DNA of 64,000 nt from NCBI GenBank assembly GCA_037954665.1, contig JBBMOL010000147.1, positions 186,001-250,000 of the forward strand, in the 5' to 3' direction. This document shows, piece after piece, positions 37,601-49,974 of the stretch. The translations under genes were made by a program, and so were the position numbers. The stretch's first letter is position 1, and each line of letters starts with the position of its first letter. This DNA is from Laguncularia racemosa. Taxonomy: Eukaryota; Streptophyta; Magnoliopsida; Myrtales; Combretaceae. A model generated the notes under the pieces. It saw nothing but the letters and a program-made list of their open reading frames with translations. It was not told where the DNA came from and ran no database searches.

Positions 37601-39632
37601 ATACTAGACCTTATGCTCATCTAATGTAGATCCTCGACTTAAGTTAAGAATTTCGTTTTGTTTTGAATCGCCACCCAACTGTTGTTGGGAAAGATTGAAT
37701 TAGGACTAACTGAGCAAATTAGTCCTAATTTGGACCACTAGTCAACATGATTTCCTCTTCTCGTTTTTGTGAAAAGAGGAAAGGGGAAAACCAAGTTTCT
37801 AAGTTCGGAGGCTAACCTATTAAAACCCTAAGGTTACCACCATAATCTCCTAAAATCTACTCTATCTAGAAGTGTCTTTTATTTTATTTTATTTTTATTG
37901 TCTTTTATTGTGTTTTTTAGTAAAATATTCTAAGAAAATGATTTTTTTATTCTTTTTAAGGTTGCCCTAAATGGGTGCCTACGTACCTGCTATTCAGGAT
38001 CAAACAAACCGTAGTTCGCTTTTCCTGAAAAAACTTTGAGTGTGTTGATGATTTTTAATTATGAAATTTCTTTTTATTTATGTTTTTTACCATTTTAGGA
38101 TTTTTCTAAAAAAATCTAAGCTTAAGTTTAATAATTTGATTTTTTTAAATAATAATTTTAAGGAAAAACACCAATTTTGGATTTATTTGAGAAAATGAAT
38201 TTTCTAAGTGATAAAAAAATTCATTTTTCTATTTTTCTACTCATTTCTACTATTATAAATTTTTATTGATTTTTATTAATTTTTATGATTTTTTATAATT
38301 TTCTATTAATTTTTTATTAATTTTTATAATTTTTATTGAAAATTTTCTCCTAGAGTTTCCACCTATCTTATTAAAAAATATAAATTTATTATTATTATTA
38401 TTTTTTTAATATTTTTATTATTTTCTTTATAAATTTCTACATTTTTATTATTTATTATTATAATTATTATTTTTATTTTTACAATTCCTCTTAAATTAAA
38501 TCCTAAAAAATAATAATCTAATTTCTAACATTTTTCCTATTTTTTTTAATTATAAATAACAAATAATTAAATAAATAAATTCAAAATAAATAAAATAACT
38601 AATAAATAAATAAAAAAAATCAGAAAATCCGACTTACCTGGATTCGGGTCGGTGCGCAGGTCGGGTTAGATCGGGTCGAAGCGGTTCTGGTCGAGTCGAT
38701 CAGACGTGGCGGCTGGGGATGCTCGTTAACGGCGTTCTGATGGCCTTTCGAAGCGGTTGAGGTGTGGATTCCTAGGTTTTCGGGGGTGAGGAACTCAACT
38801 GTGGTGGTGGTTTACTCTAAAAACTCCTCCTAGTGGCTGCTCATACTTGATCGGTGGTCGCGGTTTTGAAGAACTCCGGCGAAGCTTCAATTCTCTCCTT
38901 TTTCTCACCTTTGATTCGTGATTCTGCTTCTCCACTTCATCCTCTATTTATAGGCGCAAGAAATCGAGCTGGATAAGCTTGGATTTCCACTGATAGAAGC
39001 AAATCGGATTTGCGGTTAAAAACCCATCTCCGATTTGTTGCGATTTGATTCCAATGGGATGATGTTTATCTTATTTCCGTTGAAAATTTGTTGGATTTGT
39101 GCAAAAAATCAAATTAAAACGGCCGAAATTCGGATTTTTCTCCTCGCCAGCGATCTTAGACAGAGGTTGAAGACGATTACGCGCTCGACGCGTGCGTTCG
39201 CCTCGGCCAATCGAATGCTGACACCTAGCGGCTCTAGGGGAAATGAAAGAAAAAAATTTCGAACGCACGCGGAGGGATTCGAACTCGAGACCTCAGGCTC
39301 TTTCACACGTTCCAGGCGCACACACTAGCTAGCTGAGTTGGCCCAGATCTCGGTTTTTTATTTTACGCAAATTGTATATATGCGAAGCAATTTTATTTTA
39401 TTTTTTGTATTTTTTGGAATTTCAAAAATTTGTAAAAATTATTTAATCTTTTTTATTACCATTTTGCAATTATTTTCCAAAATTGATGTATTTCCTATTT
39501 ATTTTATTTTATTTTTTGAACATTTTTCCTACTTTTGCTAAATTAGAGGAAAAAATAAAAAAATTGGAAAAAATTGAAAATTGATTATTTTTTATTATTG
39601 TTGATCATTAGGGCAAAAATGGGGTGTTTACA
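37600..39632 (-). mobile_element. Probable solo LTR of a gypsy element
   Basis: On the minus strand it starts TGTAAACACCCC (ending at 39632), a very common start of plant gypsy LTRs. It has a CCTATAAATAG TATA box at about 38943-38953 and a GC-rich transcribed part. It then has a CAGGTACGTAGGCACCC segment (about 37975-37995) and a GGTGGCGATTC segment (about 37663-37673), both common near LTR ends. The exact far end is not resolved. No coding domains belong to it. A tRNA-like patch lies upstream of the TATA box. Confidence 0.6.
39265..39350 (-). other. tRNA-like (pol III box-like) segment inside the LTR
   Basis: On the minus strand, TGGCCCAACTCAGCTAGCTAG resembles an A box, and about 45 nt later GAGGTCTCGAGTTCGAATCC contains a near-perfect B box (GTTCGAATCC). 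The stems of a real tRNA are not complete, so it is not called as a tRNA gene. Confidence 0.4.
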
Positions 39633-40430
39633 ATAGGCTTTAATGGTTTTTAACCCAAAAAATTCTAATCTTGTTATCACTTCTTCATTTCTTGTCTAAA
39701 TTTTAACAAATTTAGTACCATAAGATTGTTTTAGAATGTACTATCTCAAATACCATATAATACCAACTTGCTAAATTGTCTAAGTTACGAAAATCCCCTT
39801 ACAACATACTACCTAATTAGGTTTTCTATCTATAACTATTCCGATTCCACATATCTTTATTTTTAACTCCATTGTTGGGTTTATTAAAGGGGCTAAACAT
39901 GTTACTAAGGCATTTTATAACTTCAATCATATTCTTAGCCATTTAAACATATCGTATTGTGTTGTTAATCTCAAGAAAGATTAGGTTTCCAAGTTGAAAA
40001 TCACATGTTACCCTATTTTTTCCTTTAAATCTTTCAATGAATATAATTAAGCAAACTTGGTTTCTAAACAATCGATATAAATGTACTACAAATCATAACA
40101 AGATTTTAAATGAGCTACCTTAAATGTTAATGGTGAACATTTTTTTCAAGCCTAATCTCTAAGTTTTTAATTATGTCGACTTTGCTTATTCTTCATTTAT
40201 CTTGATCTTAGGTTTTCATGTAACTAAAATATCATCTAAAGCATATTTTAACTTGAATATCAACTTACTACACACACCATTAAATCGTATCGTGTCAAAA
40301 TTATCAAGGTATCTTTGGATAATTAGCTCAAATTTTCAAGTAACGTACCAATTATCTCTATATTGGTGGACTTCGACACTTTTACTCATAATTTTTTGGC
40401 TGAGAGTTTACTAACTTTCCTTTTAGCATC
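39633..40430. other. Spacer, no supported gene
   Basis: AT-rich, no recognisable coding or element structure. Confidence 0.4.
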
Positions 40431-41889
40431 ACTTGTTCATACACAAGTCAAACAAGAACTAGAAAACTCAAATGGGCTAACCCAATTAGTCCATGTCTTA
40501 CTTGAAATCATAAAGATTGCATTACTAAAATAATAAACTTCATGAACAAGAGGAAAGTCTAATAAAACTCACCTTGATTTAGCTTGTGGGTTATGAATGA
40601 TCTTTGATCTTGATTAACTCGTTAAGATCCTCCTGGATAATTGAAGCTTAGTTTCTCTCTATCTTGCTTTAGTTAAGCTCACCCACCTCACCAACTTATA
40701 AGATGTTACTCATACCTTTATATCTAAGAGAGTTAAGTAACTTGGGGCCAAAAAGAGTCTTAGGGTATTTTTAGCAAACCAAGCTTAATAGATCAAGGTT
40801 GTTTTCAAAGTAAAGAATTATTATTTGGACTAGGAGCAAAGGTGGTGGCAAAACACCAAGATAAGGGTAGCTAAGAGAGAGGTGTTTGGGGGCTCTTCTT
40901 CTTCTCTTGGTGGCTATTAGTTTTGTAATTAATTTTTTTTAGAACTTAGGTGGGTTGCTTGCTTAGGTTTGAAGAGAACTTCATTTAACATCTATTTAGG
41001 ATATATATAGGTGATGGGAGGTGGTTTGGAGGATGGAAAGGCGGTTAGAATGGCGATTTAGGGAGGTTATTTGGTAGTTATAAGTTAGCTAAAAACTCCT
41101 TGCAAATGGTGGTTTGTTTTAAGTTTTAAGAAATGGGTTTTGCTTTCTATTTGAATGAACCAAGAAGAGGTTTTCTAAAGGTAATTGTAGGAAGACTGAC
41201 AGTGGCTAAAAGATAAGAATATGTTAAGTGTCATCAAATTGTAATAATTATGCTGGCACCATTTTAAAGATATTAGGTGTCAAAGTGATAAAATGAAGTA
41301 TCATGATTCTAAAGGCACTAATGACATACTTGAATATGGGATGGTGTGATTTAATTAGTCTAAGTGAGCATAACTTGGAACATGATGACTCTTTGATGAT
41401 ATGCTAGCACTAAGTTGTCATCATCTTCATGAATCTTAGGATTTTACTTGACATGGTTATATTGGCTCTAAGATTTTACAAGGCACTTTTGTATTGCCTT
41501 TTGGGGTGATGAAGTGGCACAAGTTCATTAAACCTCAAAGGTAACATGGCACCATTTGATTGGTGTAAAAGGAAGAAGTTGGTTGCAAGCATTCTCCTTA
41601 AGCTTGTGAATTTTAAGAAGTATGGTCCTAAATGAAAATTTCCCCAAATTCTTTAGAGTTCTCTTTCTTGTTCCAAAATTTTTCAAAAACATTGCTCTTA
41701 GATCACTCTATTCTAAGATAGAATCAAGCCTAATTTATCTTTTGATGTTTATCCTACAATCAAGTACTATTTCCTTAGAAAAAAACACTATTTTTCCTTT
41801 AAACTATTCTACAATTTCTCAAGCTTATCCTTTTAAACCCTAACTTATATTCACAAAGGCTTTGTACTCGCAAGATTTAGGGTCCTTAC
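40430..41889 (-). repeat. Probable LTR, minus strand
   Basis: On the minus strand the block starts TGTAAGGACCCTAAATCTTGCG, a typical plant LTR start. It has CCTATATATATCC at about 40998-41010 and a pyrimidine-rich leader afterwards. The far end is approximate. No internal region or partner LTR is seen. Confidence 0.45.
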
Positions 41890-42280
41890 ATCATCTTAAC
41901 ATGTGGTTACCATTTTTCTATATTTTATTTATAATACATTTGCATGGCTAATAAGATATGTTTAATAATGTGAGGGCTCTTATAGTTGACTTGCATAAAT
42001 AATGCTCTCCTAATAAAATGAGCGTTTTCGATTTTGAACATGATGTGCAAATGACTATTTAGAGAAAAGCAAAATGAAGTTAACATTTTATCATTGCTAT
42101 CTATATTACCGATAATATTTAGCTAAAATTAGTGATCCAATTCTTTAGTACATGATTTTTAAAAGGAAAATATAAAAGAATTTTATTTGTTGGTGGAAGG
42201 TAGAAATTTTTTTTTATATATATATATACTCACATTAAAAAAAAAAAGAAAAAAAAATACATAGAAGCACTTCATTATCT

Positions 42281-42918
42281 TAAGATACTAGTAGGGATAA
42301 GTGCGATTGAATTAGTTTGGTTTTTCCTTCATACCAAACCAAACCATAAAAATGTGATTTGGTTTTTCATTACTTCAAACCGAACCATATGGTTCAATTT
42401 CATATTTTTTTCCAAACCATAAAATTTCGGTTTGGTTTGATTTGGTTTATGGATTAAACCATATTTTGTTTTTTTAAAAAGTATATTTGCTGAACATGTA
42501 ATTTCATATGAGTAGTATTAAATTTATTTAATAATAACATGTATTGATATCATATAAAATATTAAAAAAGTTAATATTCAAGTAACTAAAAAATTTTAAA
42601 TATTTAATATAACCAATTTATTTTTCAAACTAATATATAAGATAAAATTTAAGTTAACATATTATATATATATTATATATTTATTAAATTATAGTTGTAA
42701 AACTTAAATACATATTTTTAATAAAGGAAAAATATAAACTCTTTAAAATGCTATATTATAATAAAAATATTTTTTAGTTATAAATAAAATATTATTATAT
42801 TTTTTCAAAAAGATTTAATTCGGCTTAACTCTTCAAATTAATCATAAATTTTTTATTTGATTTGGATTAAAAAATTTCAAACTAAATTAGTCGATTTTTT
42901 TTTTTTCCATTCCTAGAT
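42281..42918. mobile_element. hAT-type non-autonomous element
   Basis: Rich in AACCGAACCATATGGTT and GGTTTGGTTTGATTTGGTTT subterminal motifs in both orientations. The outer ends are near-inverted (TAGGGATAAG and CCATTCCTA) and are flanked by GATACTAG and GATGTTAG, an 8-bp duplication with two mismatches. An 8-bp duplication fits hAT. No transposase is seen. Confidence 0.5.
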
Positions 42919-43119
42919 GTTAGTACTTTTCATTGGAGGGTTTCCACGTGTCACCAAAGTCAGCAGTGATGAACAAGCGCATACTGTTCCACTCATCGAG
43001 TTAAGAAAGAAAGAAAGAACAGGCAAAAAAAAGGAAAAGAAAGCCCAAAACCACCAAAAAAAGGTTGATGTAAACAGAGCAGAGTAGCTGAGAAAACTAC
43101 CAACTACTTCGTATTACAA

Positions 43120-43210
43120 ACCTCGTCTTCTCCGCCCCCTCCCAATCCACCCCCCATCTTCATTAACCCATCCCCGCTCCATTCCTCTTTCTCACTTTCC
43201 AGACACACCC
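43120..43210 (+). promoter_or_regulatory. CT-rich 5' leader of LTA2
   Basis: A pyrimidine-rich stretch (CGTCTTCTCCGCCCCCTCCC and onward) runs up to the ATG. No TATA box is obvious, which is common for plant housekeeping genes. Confidence 0.45.
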
Positions 43211-46200
43211 ATGGCTTCTTCTCTCCTTTCCAAGCTCTCTCTCTCCTCTTCCTCTTCCATTTCCTCTCCTCTCCCATTCCGCCCTTCCACCAACTCCATT
43301 CCTTCTCTTCCCTCCAAATCCCCCCGCCGCAGAACCCTAACCGTTCGCTCCAAGATCCGTGAAATCTTCATGCCCGCACTCAGTTCCACTATGACCGAGG
43401 GCAAGATCGTATCTTGGGTCAAATCCGAAGGGGACGTCTTGTCCAAAGGCGAAAGCGTCGTCGTCGTCGAATCTGATAAAGCCGACATGGATGTCGAAAC
43501 ATTCTACGATGGAATCCTCGCCGCAATTGTCGTCCCCGAAGGGGAAACCGCTCCTGTTGGTTCTCCCATTGGCCTTTTGGCCGAATCCGAAGAGGAAGTC
43601 GCCGAGGCCAAATCCAAAGCCGCTGCAAAATCGGGCGGTTCGGGTAGTTCGGCTGCCCCGGTTGCTCCAGAACCGACACCCGCGCTTACTGCCACACCAG
43701 CTCCCCCAATTGCGCAGCCTGCAGTGAAGGTTGCGGCCGCTGAAGGACCGAGGAGGACAGTGGCAACGCCGCAGGCGAAGAAACTTGCAAAGCAGCATAA
43801 GGTGGATATTAATAAGGTGGTGGGTACGGGAACTTATGGGAGAATTACGCCTGCTGACGTCGAAGCGGCCGCGGGAATTCAACCTTCCAAGCCTGCTCCT
43901 GCTACTGCATTCACGGCAGCTCCTGCTCCTTCGGCTCCTACGCCTGCCAAGGCGGGTGGTGCTGCTGCAGCTGCTCCTCCTCCACTTCCAGGTTCGACGG
44001 TGGTGCCTTTTACAACAATGCAGACTGCGGTTTCGAAGAATATGGTGGAAAGCTTGAGTGTTCCCACGTTTAGAGTCGGATATCCGATCACAACAGATGC
44101 TCTCGACGCTCTTTATGAGAAGGTATTTATTTGATTAATAAATTGTCTGCTACAGAGGATAACAACATGTTTTATGATTATACATGTATACTTACAGGAA
44201 TACTGTATTCATGTTTTTATTTCATCAACTTACTTCAAATTTACTTTTCTTTCTTTTTTTCATGTATAAATTAGTAATTTCTTTAAACTTACGTTTGCTA
44301 TAAGGTATATTGTAAATTATTATCATAGCAGTCTTTCATCTGGACCGATCAGTGACTACTGGCTTTTAGCAGTAGTTGAAGGTAGGAGGCAACAGTTTTT
44401 ATCTTGGTTCCCACTTTTAGTTCATTTTCTATTAACATCTTTCACTCTGGTAAATGATTACCAGCAGACGCAAGCTGCTATGTTTCTTTCTCCTCCATAA
44501 CAACCTACTACTGCCAGCAATAAATCTTTATTGATTACCACACGGTTGATTATTATGTAAAAAAGAAAAAAAAAGACAATGTGTAGAAAACTTTCTGTGA
44601 AACAAACACTCTAAATAATGACTTTTGGTCGATGCACAATTAATTGCTAGCTAAGCTAATGTTTGTCAGGGGTTTTTATCTGTTTTACAAAATGCAGCTA
44701 CACTTTGTGTATATGTTATGAATTAGAACGTGTTTATTAGTGTGTTTGCTTGGTAATGCATTTGAAGATCCCTAAAGTTTTAGGACTCGATTGAATATTT
44801 GTGGTGAAGTTGGGACTTTTCTCATTTGATAAGTATAGTCAGTATCGTATTTCTTTCCATTAATCAATCATGTCATGTTATGAATTGCCAACCCAATAAG
44901 ATTATTGTAGTTGGTGCTAGTAAGTTGATGGTGTTATCGATTATGATTAGTCTTAATAGTGTGTTACCTCCATGAATAGGTGAAACCAAAAGGTGTAACA
45001 ATGACTGCACTGTTGGCAAAGGCTGCTGCTATGGCACTTGCTCAGCATCCTGTGGTGAATTCCACCTGCAAAGATGGGAAAAGTTTCACATATAATAGTA
45101 ATATAAACATCGCTGTGGCAGTAGCTATCAATGGTGGGTTGATAACACCTGTGCTCCAAGATGCTGACAAGGTTTGTTTATTTATTTGTTTATTTTTTAT
45201 TTTCCTTCCTGGATGTAAAAGTACATTCAATTGCAGTGAATTGGAATTAATACTTATCTTGATTTTTGCCCAAACAGTTGGATCTCTACCTGTTGTCTCA
45301 AAAGTGGAAAGAGCTGGTAGAAAAGGCCCGTTCAAAGCAACTCCAACCCCATGAGTATACTTCAGGTCTGCACATGATCAAAGAGCTTTCACAGTTTTGT
45401 CTCTTTTCTTGCTTCGTGGATTTAGTATGGGTATTTTGGTGATTCATTCATTCTATTATTGAGAAGAAGATAAATATTGTCTTTCCTACATGGCTTCAGG
45501 AACATTCACGCTGTCCAACCTAGGCATGTTTGGAGTAGATAGATTTGACGCCATTCTTCCTCCAGGCCAGGTAAGTTTCAGCTCAAAATTTCACACCATT
45601 TTTAATGTTTGTTCTAGTGGTATTATCAAATCCCTCCATTGTTTGGTAACTTTCAAATGATTTCAGGGGGCTATCATGGCTGTTGGAGCATCTAAGCCCA
45701 CTGTTGTAGCTGATGCAGATGGGTTCTTCAGTGTCAAAAGCAAAATGCTGGTAAAATTACTTGCATCTTCTTGCATTTTTTATTAAAGAAGTTGCTGCTA
45801 TGTATTATTATTATGTATTAGATATATTTTCTTCGTTAGCATTATACACAAAGCCTTTATGAGCTTTTCCTTTATAGAATAAGGCAATATAGAATGTATG
45901 TGCATTTAGTTCCACTCCATAACAAGACCTGCTTGTTGGGGATTCACTATTATGAGCTTGCACTTTCAGAAGACCCTGGACAATGTTGAAGAAGGAATAA
46001 AATGAAATCTAAGACAAAATAGATCTTGTTTCAGAGATAGGGAAAGTAAAATGGAGAGGCATTTGGGACCTCATCAAAACCACTTGGAAAAGTCTTATCG
46101 TTCTGTATTGCTAGAGAGTTGTCATGGGCACTTCTTCGCTATGATCTTAAGGTGAAAAATGTGGTATAGAAAATCCAAGTTTGATATATCCTAATAGAGG

Positions 46201-49200
46201 AGGATAGAATTGTGGAATGTTTGCAAAGTTGCTTGTGACATTTTGTCATTTTCAACCGTGATGTTACTGGTGAGATTGATTCTGCAGAAGGTGACATGAG
46301 ATTATGTTCATCTCTAGGAAAGTATGTGTTTCACTGCTCCTTGCACAGAATGAATACATCTGTCTCTTTCAAGACCTGATAAAAGTGTTCAAGTATGTCT
46401 GAATCTTCAGCTTTTTAACATAAGATTTTTTTTTTTGGGTGGGGGCCAGGTCCTAATGCCTTATTGAACAATATGAAGGGTTCGTTTTATGTGGGAGCAG
46501 CATTGAAAGGCATATCTGCTGTATGGAACCTTTCTGAGCAATAAGTTGTGTTCTACAATGATTTCGTCAAAAGAATGCTTACATGTGAGAAGTGAAAAGG
46601 AAACAATTTTATGCTCTGCCCGAATCCCATTAAACTTTAAAGAAGGAAAAGTAAACAGTTTACTAACTCCCTGTTAGAATGAAGAAAAGCAAATAGTAGT
46701 TTGTATTATTTATAACATGTTTGGTTAACTTAATAAGGATGAAATAGAATAGTTTCTACAGACCTATTCCTGCGTTTAGTTAGTGAACTAGCTATTGTAC
46801 ATAATTGCTATTGTTATAAAATGAGGAATTATAATTCCTTCATAAGACCAAAGGAATAGTTATTTCTTAGTCTTTTCAAGTATATATCCATCCCATGAGA
46901 CTTTAGCTCAATAGTTAAGTCACTGATTAGGGTAAGGGTAAGGGTAAGGTAAAGTCGGTATTTTTAAATAGATTTCTAATCTATTACTAATGTCATTTCA
47001 AGTGCAACAAGACAAAGTAATAGTTATTTCTCTATTTTATTTCTTATGAATTAGTATTCTATTCTTATGTTATTTCATTTCACAAACCAAACATATCATT
47101 AAACAAAATGGTAAGAAGGGTCAAAAAGCTCAAAGCTCCAATATTTCTATAAAAGAAGGTTCTTCCAGAAAGGAAAAACTAGATATTCTCTCACTCCCTA
47201 GCTAAAAGTTTTCAACTACCTCTCTCTCCCTTTTAAGGCCTATGTGTACTACACATGTGGGTACTCTTCTAACCGTAATAGCAACAGAATAATGTGTCCA
47301 CTATTTTCTTAGTATTTTTTTATTATTTACTTTTACTCCCTTTAAACTTATACTTGTTTCTGTAGTAAAACCCTCCAAGTTGGGGCTCATGGGCCTTTGG
47401 CCCAACTTAAGCCATACCAGGGTCTTTGGAGTTCCTAACAACACCTCCCTCATCCAAATCGGACAGCTGGGTCCTACTCCATATTCTTCATGCTCTCCAA
47501 CATTTCCATCAAGGACTTCTCCAATGCTTCAACCCACTACTCCATCCTCATCATCAGCACTTCACACCGTATTTGGCAGGTCAGACCACTTGTTAGGATG
47601 GAGAAAAGCAAGTAGTAATTTGTATTACTAAAGAAAAATTGAAGGAATAGTCACAGAGCTTAGAGCTGCAGTACTTCTGTAAAAGAAGGTTCTTAACATA
47701 AAGGAAAAGTAAGATATTCTTTCACTTCCAAGCTAAAAGCTTTTAATTATCTCTCTCCTCCTTCTAAGGCCTATGTGTACCACACATGTGGGCATTCTTC
47801 TTACCATAATAGCACCGAAACAATTTTTTTGTTCTTTACTTTCATCCCCTCTAAACTTCATGCTGTAAAACACTTCAAGTTGGTCTCATGGGCTTTTGGC
47901 CCAACTTGATCCATACTAGGGCCTTCTGGGTTCCTAACACTCCTATTGGAGGTCAATGACTGGTGATATTTCATGAAAGAGACATTACTTAAGTCATTGA
48001 TGGTGAGAAAAGTTGAGGCTTTTATTCTGTTTAAAAGTCAATATAGACAAGAACTAGACAGTTTTGATCTTCTCATCCTCTTTCTCTAAGAGATCTGTAA
48101 CTGGTAATAGGTGTCTTCTTACTTCTTTGTGACTTGATAGTTGTTTTTTCTTTCTTGTACTAGAAAGAGACTTATTAAGGTATTCGTTATATGATCAGTC
48201 ACGTGGAGCGGATAAATGTTGAAAGATGCAAGACATTGCTTAGTAGAGCTTCATTCTTACTTTTATGTTGTCCTCTAGCTTCATTGGCAACTTTACGCTT
48301 TGTGTATACATAATGTCGTAATTTTGTGGTATAGAAATTAATCTGCCAAGGCAAGAACTGTGGGCCGATTGAAGAGGGTGAAAAAGAAAAGAAAAGTAAC
48401 TTCTGTTAGGGCCACAATTTAAATTGGTCTTAATTAAAGTGATTAGACATCAACCCATAGAGCTAGTAGTTTAATATTTTCCAAGAAGATTTCCTTTGAT
48501 TTCTGTTTGACTGGAAAATATGGCCAAAAAAGCTAGACCTGGAAATTGCTGTGGGAATTTGTTAAATAGTGGTGAAATTTAGTCTTTACATGTTTCAAAG
48601 GTGACAAGAATGGTATTGGAGCTATTATACAAGAATTAGATTTGCCAACCAAGAGAGATGATTTACCAAAATCAGTGTTCTTTGTGGTCAGGCTTTACAA
48701 CCACTGCTCATTTTTCTTTACCAGAATGATTATCTAGATCTTTAATAGTAGTAACCATGGGAAAGGGAAAAGATAAAGACTTGCTTTTGACTTTTGTGAG
48801 TATAAATAAAGCCTTAGAGCACTAGTGCCTGATGGAAAACCAGAAGATTTGGCTGCAGTGGCAAGCTGACCAACTGCTCAATATTGTGGTTTGCCACAGC
48901 ATTTGTTGCTTAAAATCAAAGCTCTGCTATCTTGGCTGTCCACTTGTCCTATTTAGCCTTCTAGGTGTATCTGGGAGAAGGTTTGGTGGACATTGCAGAC
49001 TTGCAGTAATGGGTCTCTGATTTAGCATTTTTTTTTTCAGTATAGAGATTGCTGGTTAGCCCTTATTCCTGAAAGACATTAACATATATATATATATATA
49101 TATTATATATTTATATATATATATATATTTGGCATGGTAAGTTAATTTACAAAGGATGAAGAAGAAATTGAGAAGAATTATAATGGGTGTAATCAACAGC

Positions 49201-49824
49201 CTGCTACTTCCATCGAAGCATGTTTTTCTCTTTGCTATCAAGAACATAGTTCATCAGAAATGCTTTGCAGTGCTGTGTCTTGAAGTCCTCCAAGTACATC
49301 TATACTTGCTGGCTGTTAGGTATTGCAACTATATTTCCCCCGAGCTGCCTCCTGTGGTGGAAGCTAATCCATTAGTTGCACTGTTTGAAATTTGTACTTT
49401 CTCACAATACTTGCCAGCTGTGTATGGCATAGACCGGAGAAGGAATTTGTGCACCCATTTCTATATCTTTTAGATAGAACTCTTAACACATGCTCTTGCC
49501 TTAGGCCAATATCTTATCTCCATTCTGCCAAGGCACGATTAAGGATCTAGAATTTGCACAAAACCACTCAATGCAACTGCAAAAATGGGGTTTCCCCTTC
49601 AATGCTGAGATACAGCAATGTAACAAATCTAGTTGGATTCTTTGCCAATAGAGCAGAATTATCCTTGATTTTTTTACTACTTATTTAGAGTATCTGATTG
49701 AGATGAAACAATTTTTCAGGTAAATGTCACAGCAGATCACAGAATCATTTATGGAGCTGACTTAGCTGCATTCCTCCAGACATTTGCGAAGATTGTTGAG
49801 GATCCTGACAGCCTCACGTTGTGA
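43211..49824 (+). CDS. LTA2: Plastid pyruvate dehydrogenase E2 (dihydrolipoyl acetyltransferase)
   Basis: Core subunit of the plastid pyruvate dehydrogenase complex. It transfers acetyl groups from its swinging lipoyl arm to CoA, supplying acetyl-CoA for fatty-acid synthesis. Exons are 43211-44122, 44980-45171, 45278-45365, 45500-45570, 45667-45750 and 49720-49824; phases close to 483 residues, matching the usual ~480. The first ~46 residues are Ser/Pro/Arg-rich, as in chloroplast transit peptides. One lipoyl domain follows with K90 in ESDKADMDVE, then an Ala/Pro linker, an E3-binding domain (about 184-220, ATPQAKKLAKQ) and a second Ala/Pro linker. The catalytic domain starts near 265 and holds ADHRIIYG with H456. 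The usual DHRxxDG has Asp where Tyr460 sits; I recall the same Tyr in plant plastid E2. The last intron is 4.0 kb and carries a TRIM element. No break is seen. Confidence 0.95.
46672..47939 (-). mobile_element. TRIM-like miniature LTR element in the last LTA2 intron
   Basis: Two direct terminal repeats, each starting TGTTAG and ending CCTAACA (46672-47440 and 47591-47939), flank only 150 bp of internal sequence. The target repeat is CTCCC before and CTCCT after. Next to the left LTR the minus strand reads GGATGAGGGAGG, a polypurine tract, so the element is on the minus strand. The left repeat is longer because a MITE sits in it; without the insert both are about 350-390 bp. There is no coding capacity. 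The primer-binding site is not clear (TGGTCTGA on the minus strand is only a weak match). Confidence 0.75.
46714..47098. mobile_element. MITE nested in the TRIM LTR
   Basis: The ends are ATGTTTGGTTAA and its inverted form AACCAAACAT. Removing about 385 bp restores the match between the two LTRs. It contains three GGGTAA units at about 46929-46948. No coding sequence. Confidence 0.65.
49085..49130. repeat. TA microsatellite in LTA2 intron 5
   Basis: Two runs of TATATATA separated by a short TTATATATTT spacer. Confidence 0.85.
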
Positions 49825-49968
49825 TGATTTTTTCACCAGGAGGCTTTTTTTGGCACCGGTATTCTTTTTATGCAAGCTAAGTTATATCTCTGATGTTGTT
49901 GCCCAATCTTCGAAAGTTTTGCAAGTATTTAGATCCTCCTTTTGTCTGTAACATAAGGAACACGTCTT

Positions 49969-49974
49969 AATAAA
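49969..49974 (+). terminator. Poly(A) signal of LTA2
   Basis: AATAAA 145 nt after the stop codon, followed by a GT-rich and T-rich stretch, as expected for a 3' end. Confidence 0.6.

Noticed and set aside
39035..39328. 97-codon plus-strand frame with basic C-terminus
   Set aside because: Lies in the GC-rich part of an LTR on the other strand and has no domain or splice support.
43192..44091. Several long frames on both strands over LTA2 exon 1
   Set aside because: Shadows of a GC-rich, Ala/Pro-coding exon whose correct frame is clear from the lipoyl and E3-binding motifs.
47380..47631. 83-codon frame in LTA2 intron 5
   Set aside because: Runs from one TRIM LTR through its internal region into the other LTR; no similarity to a protein family.
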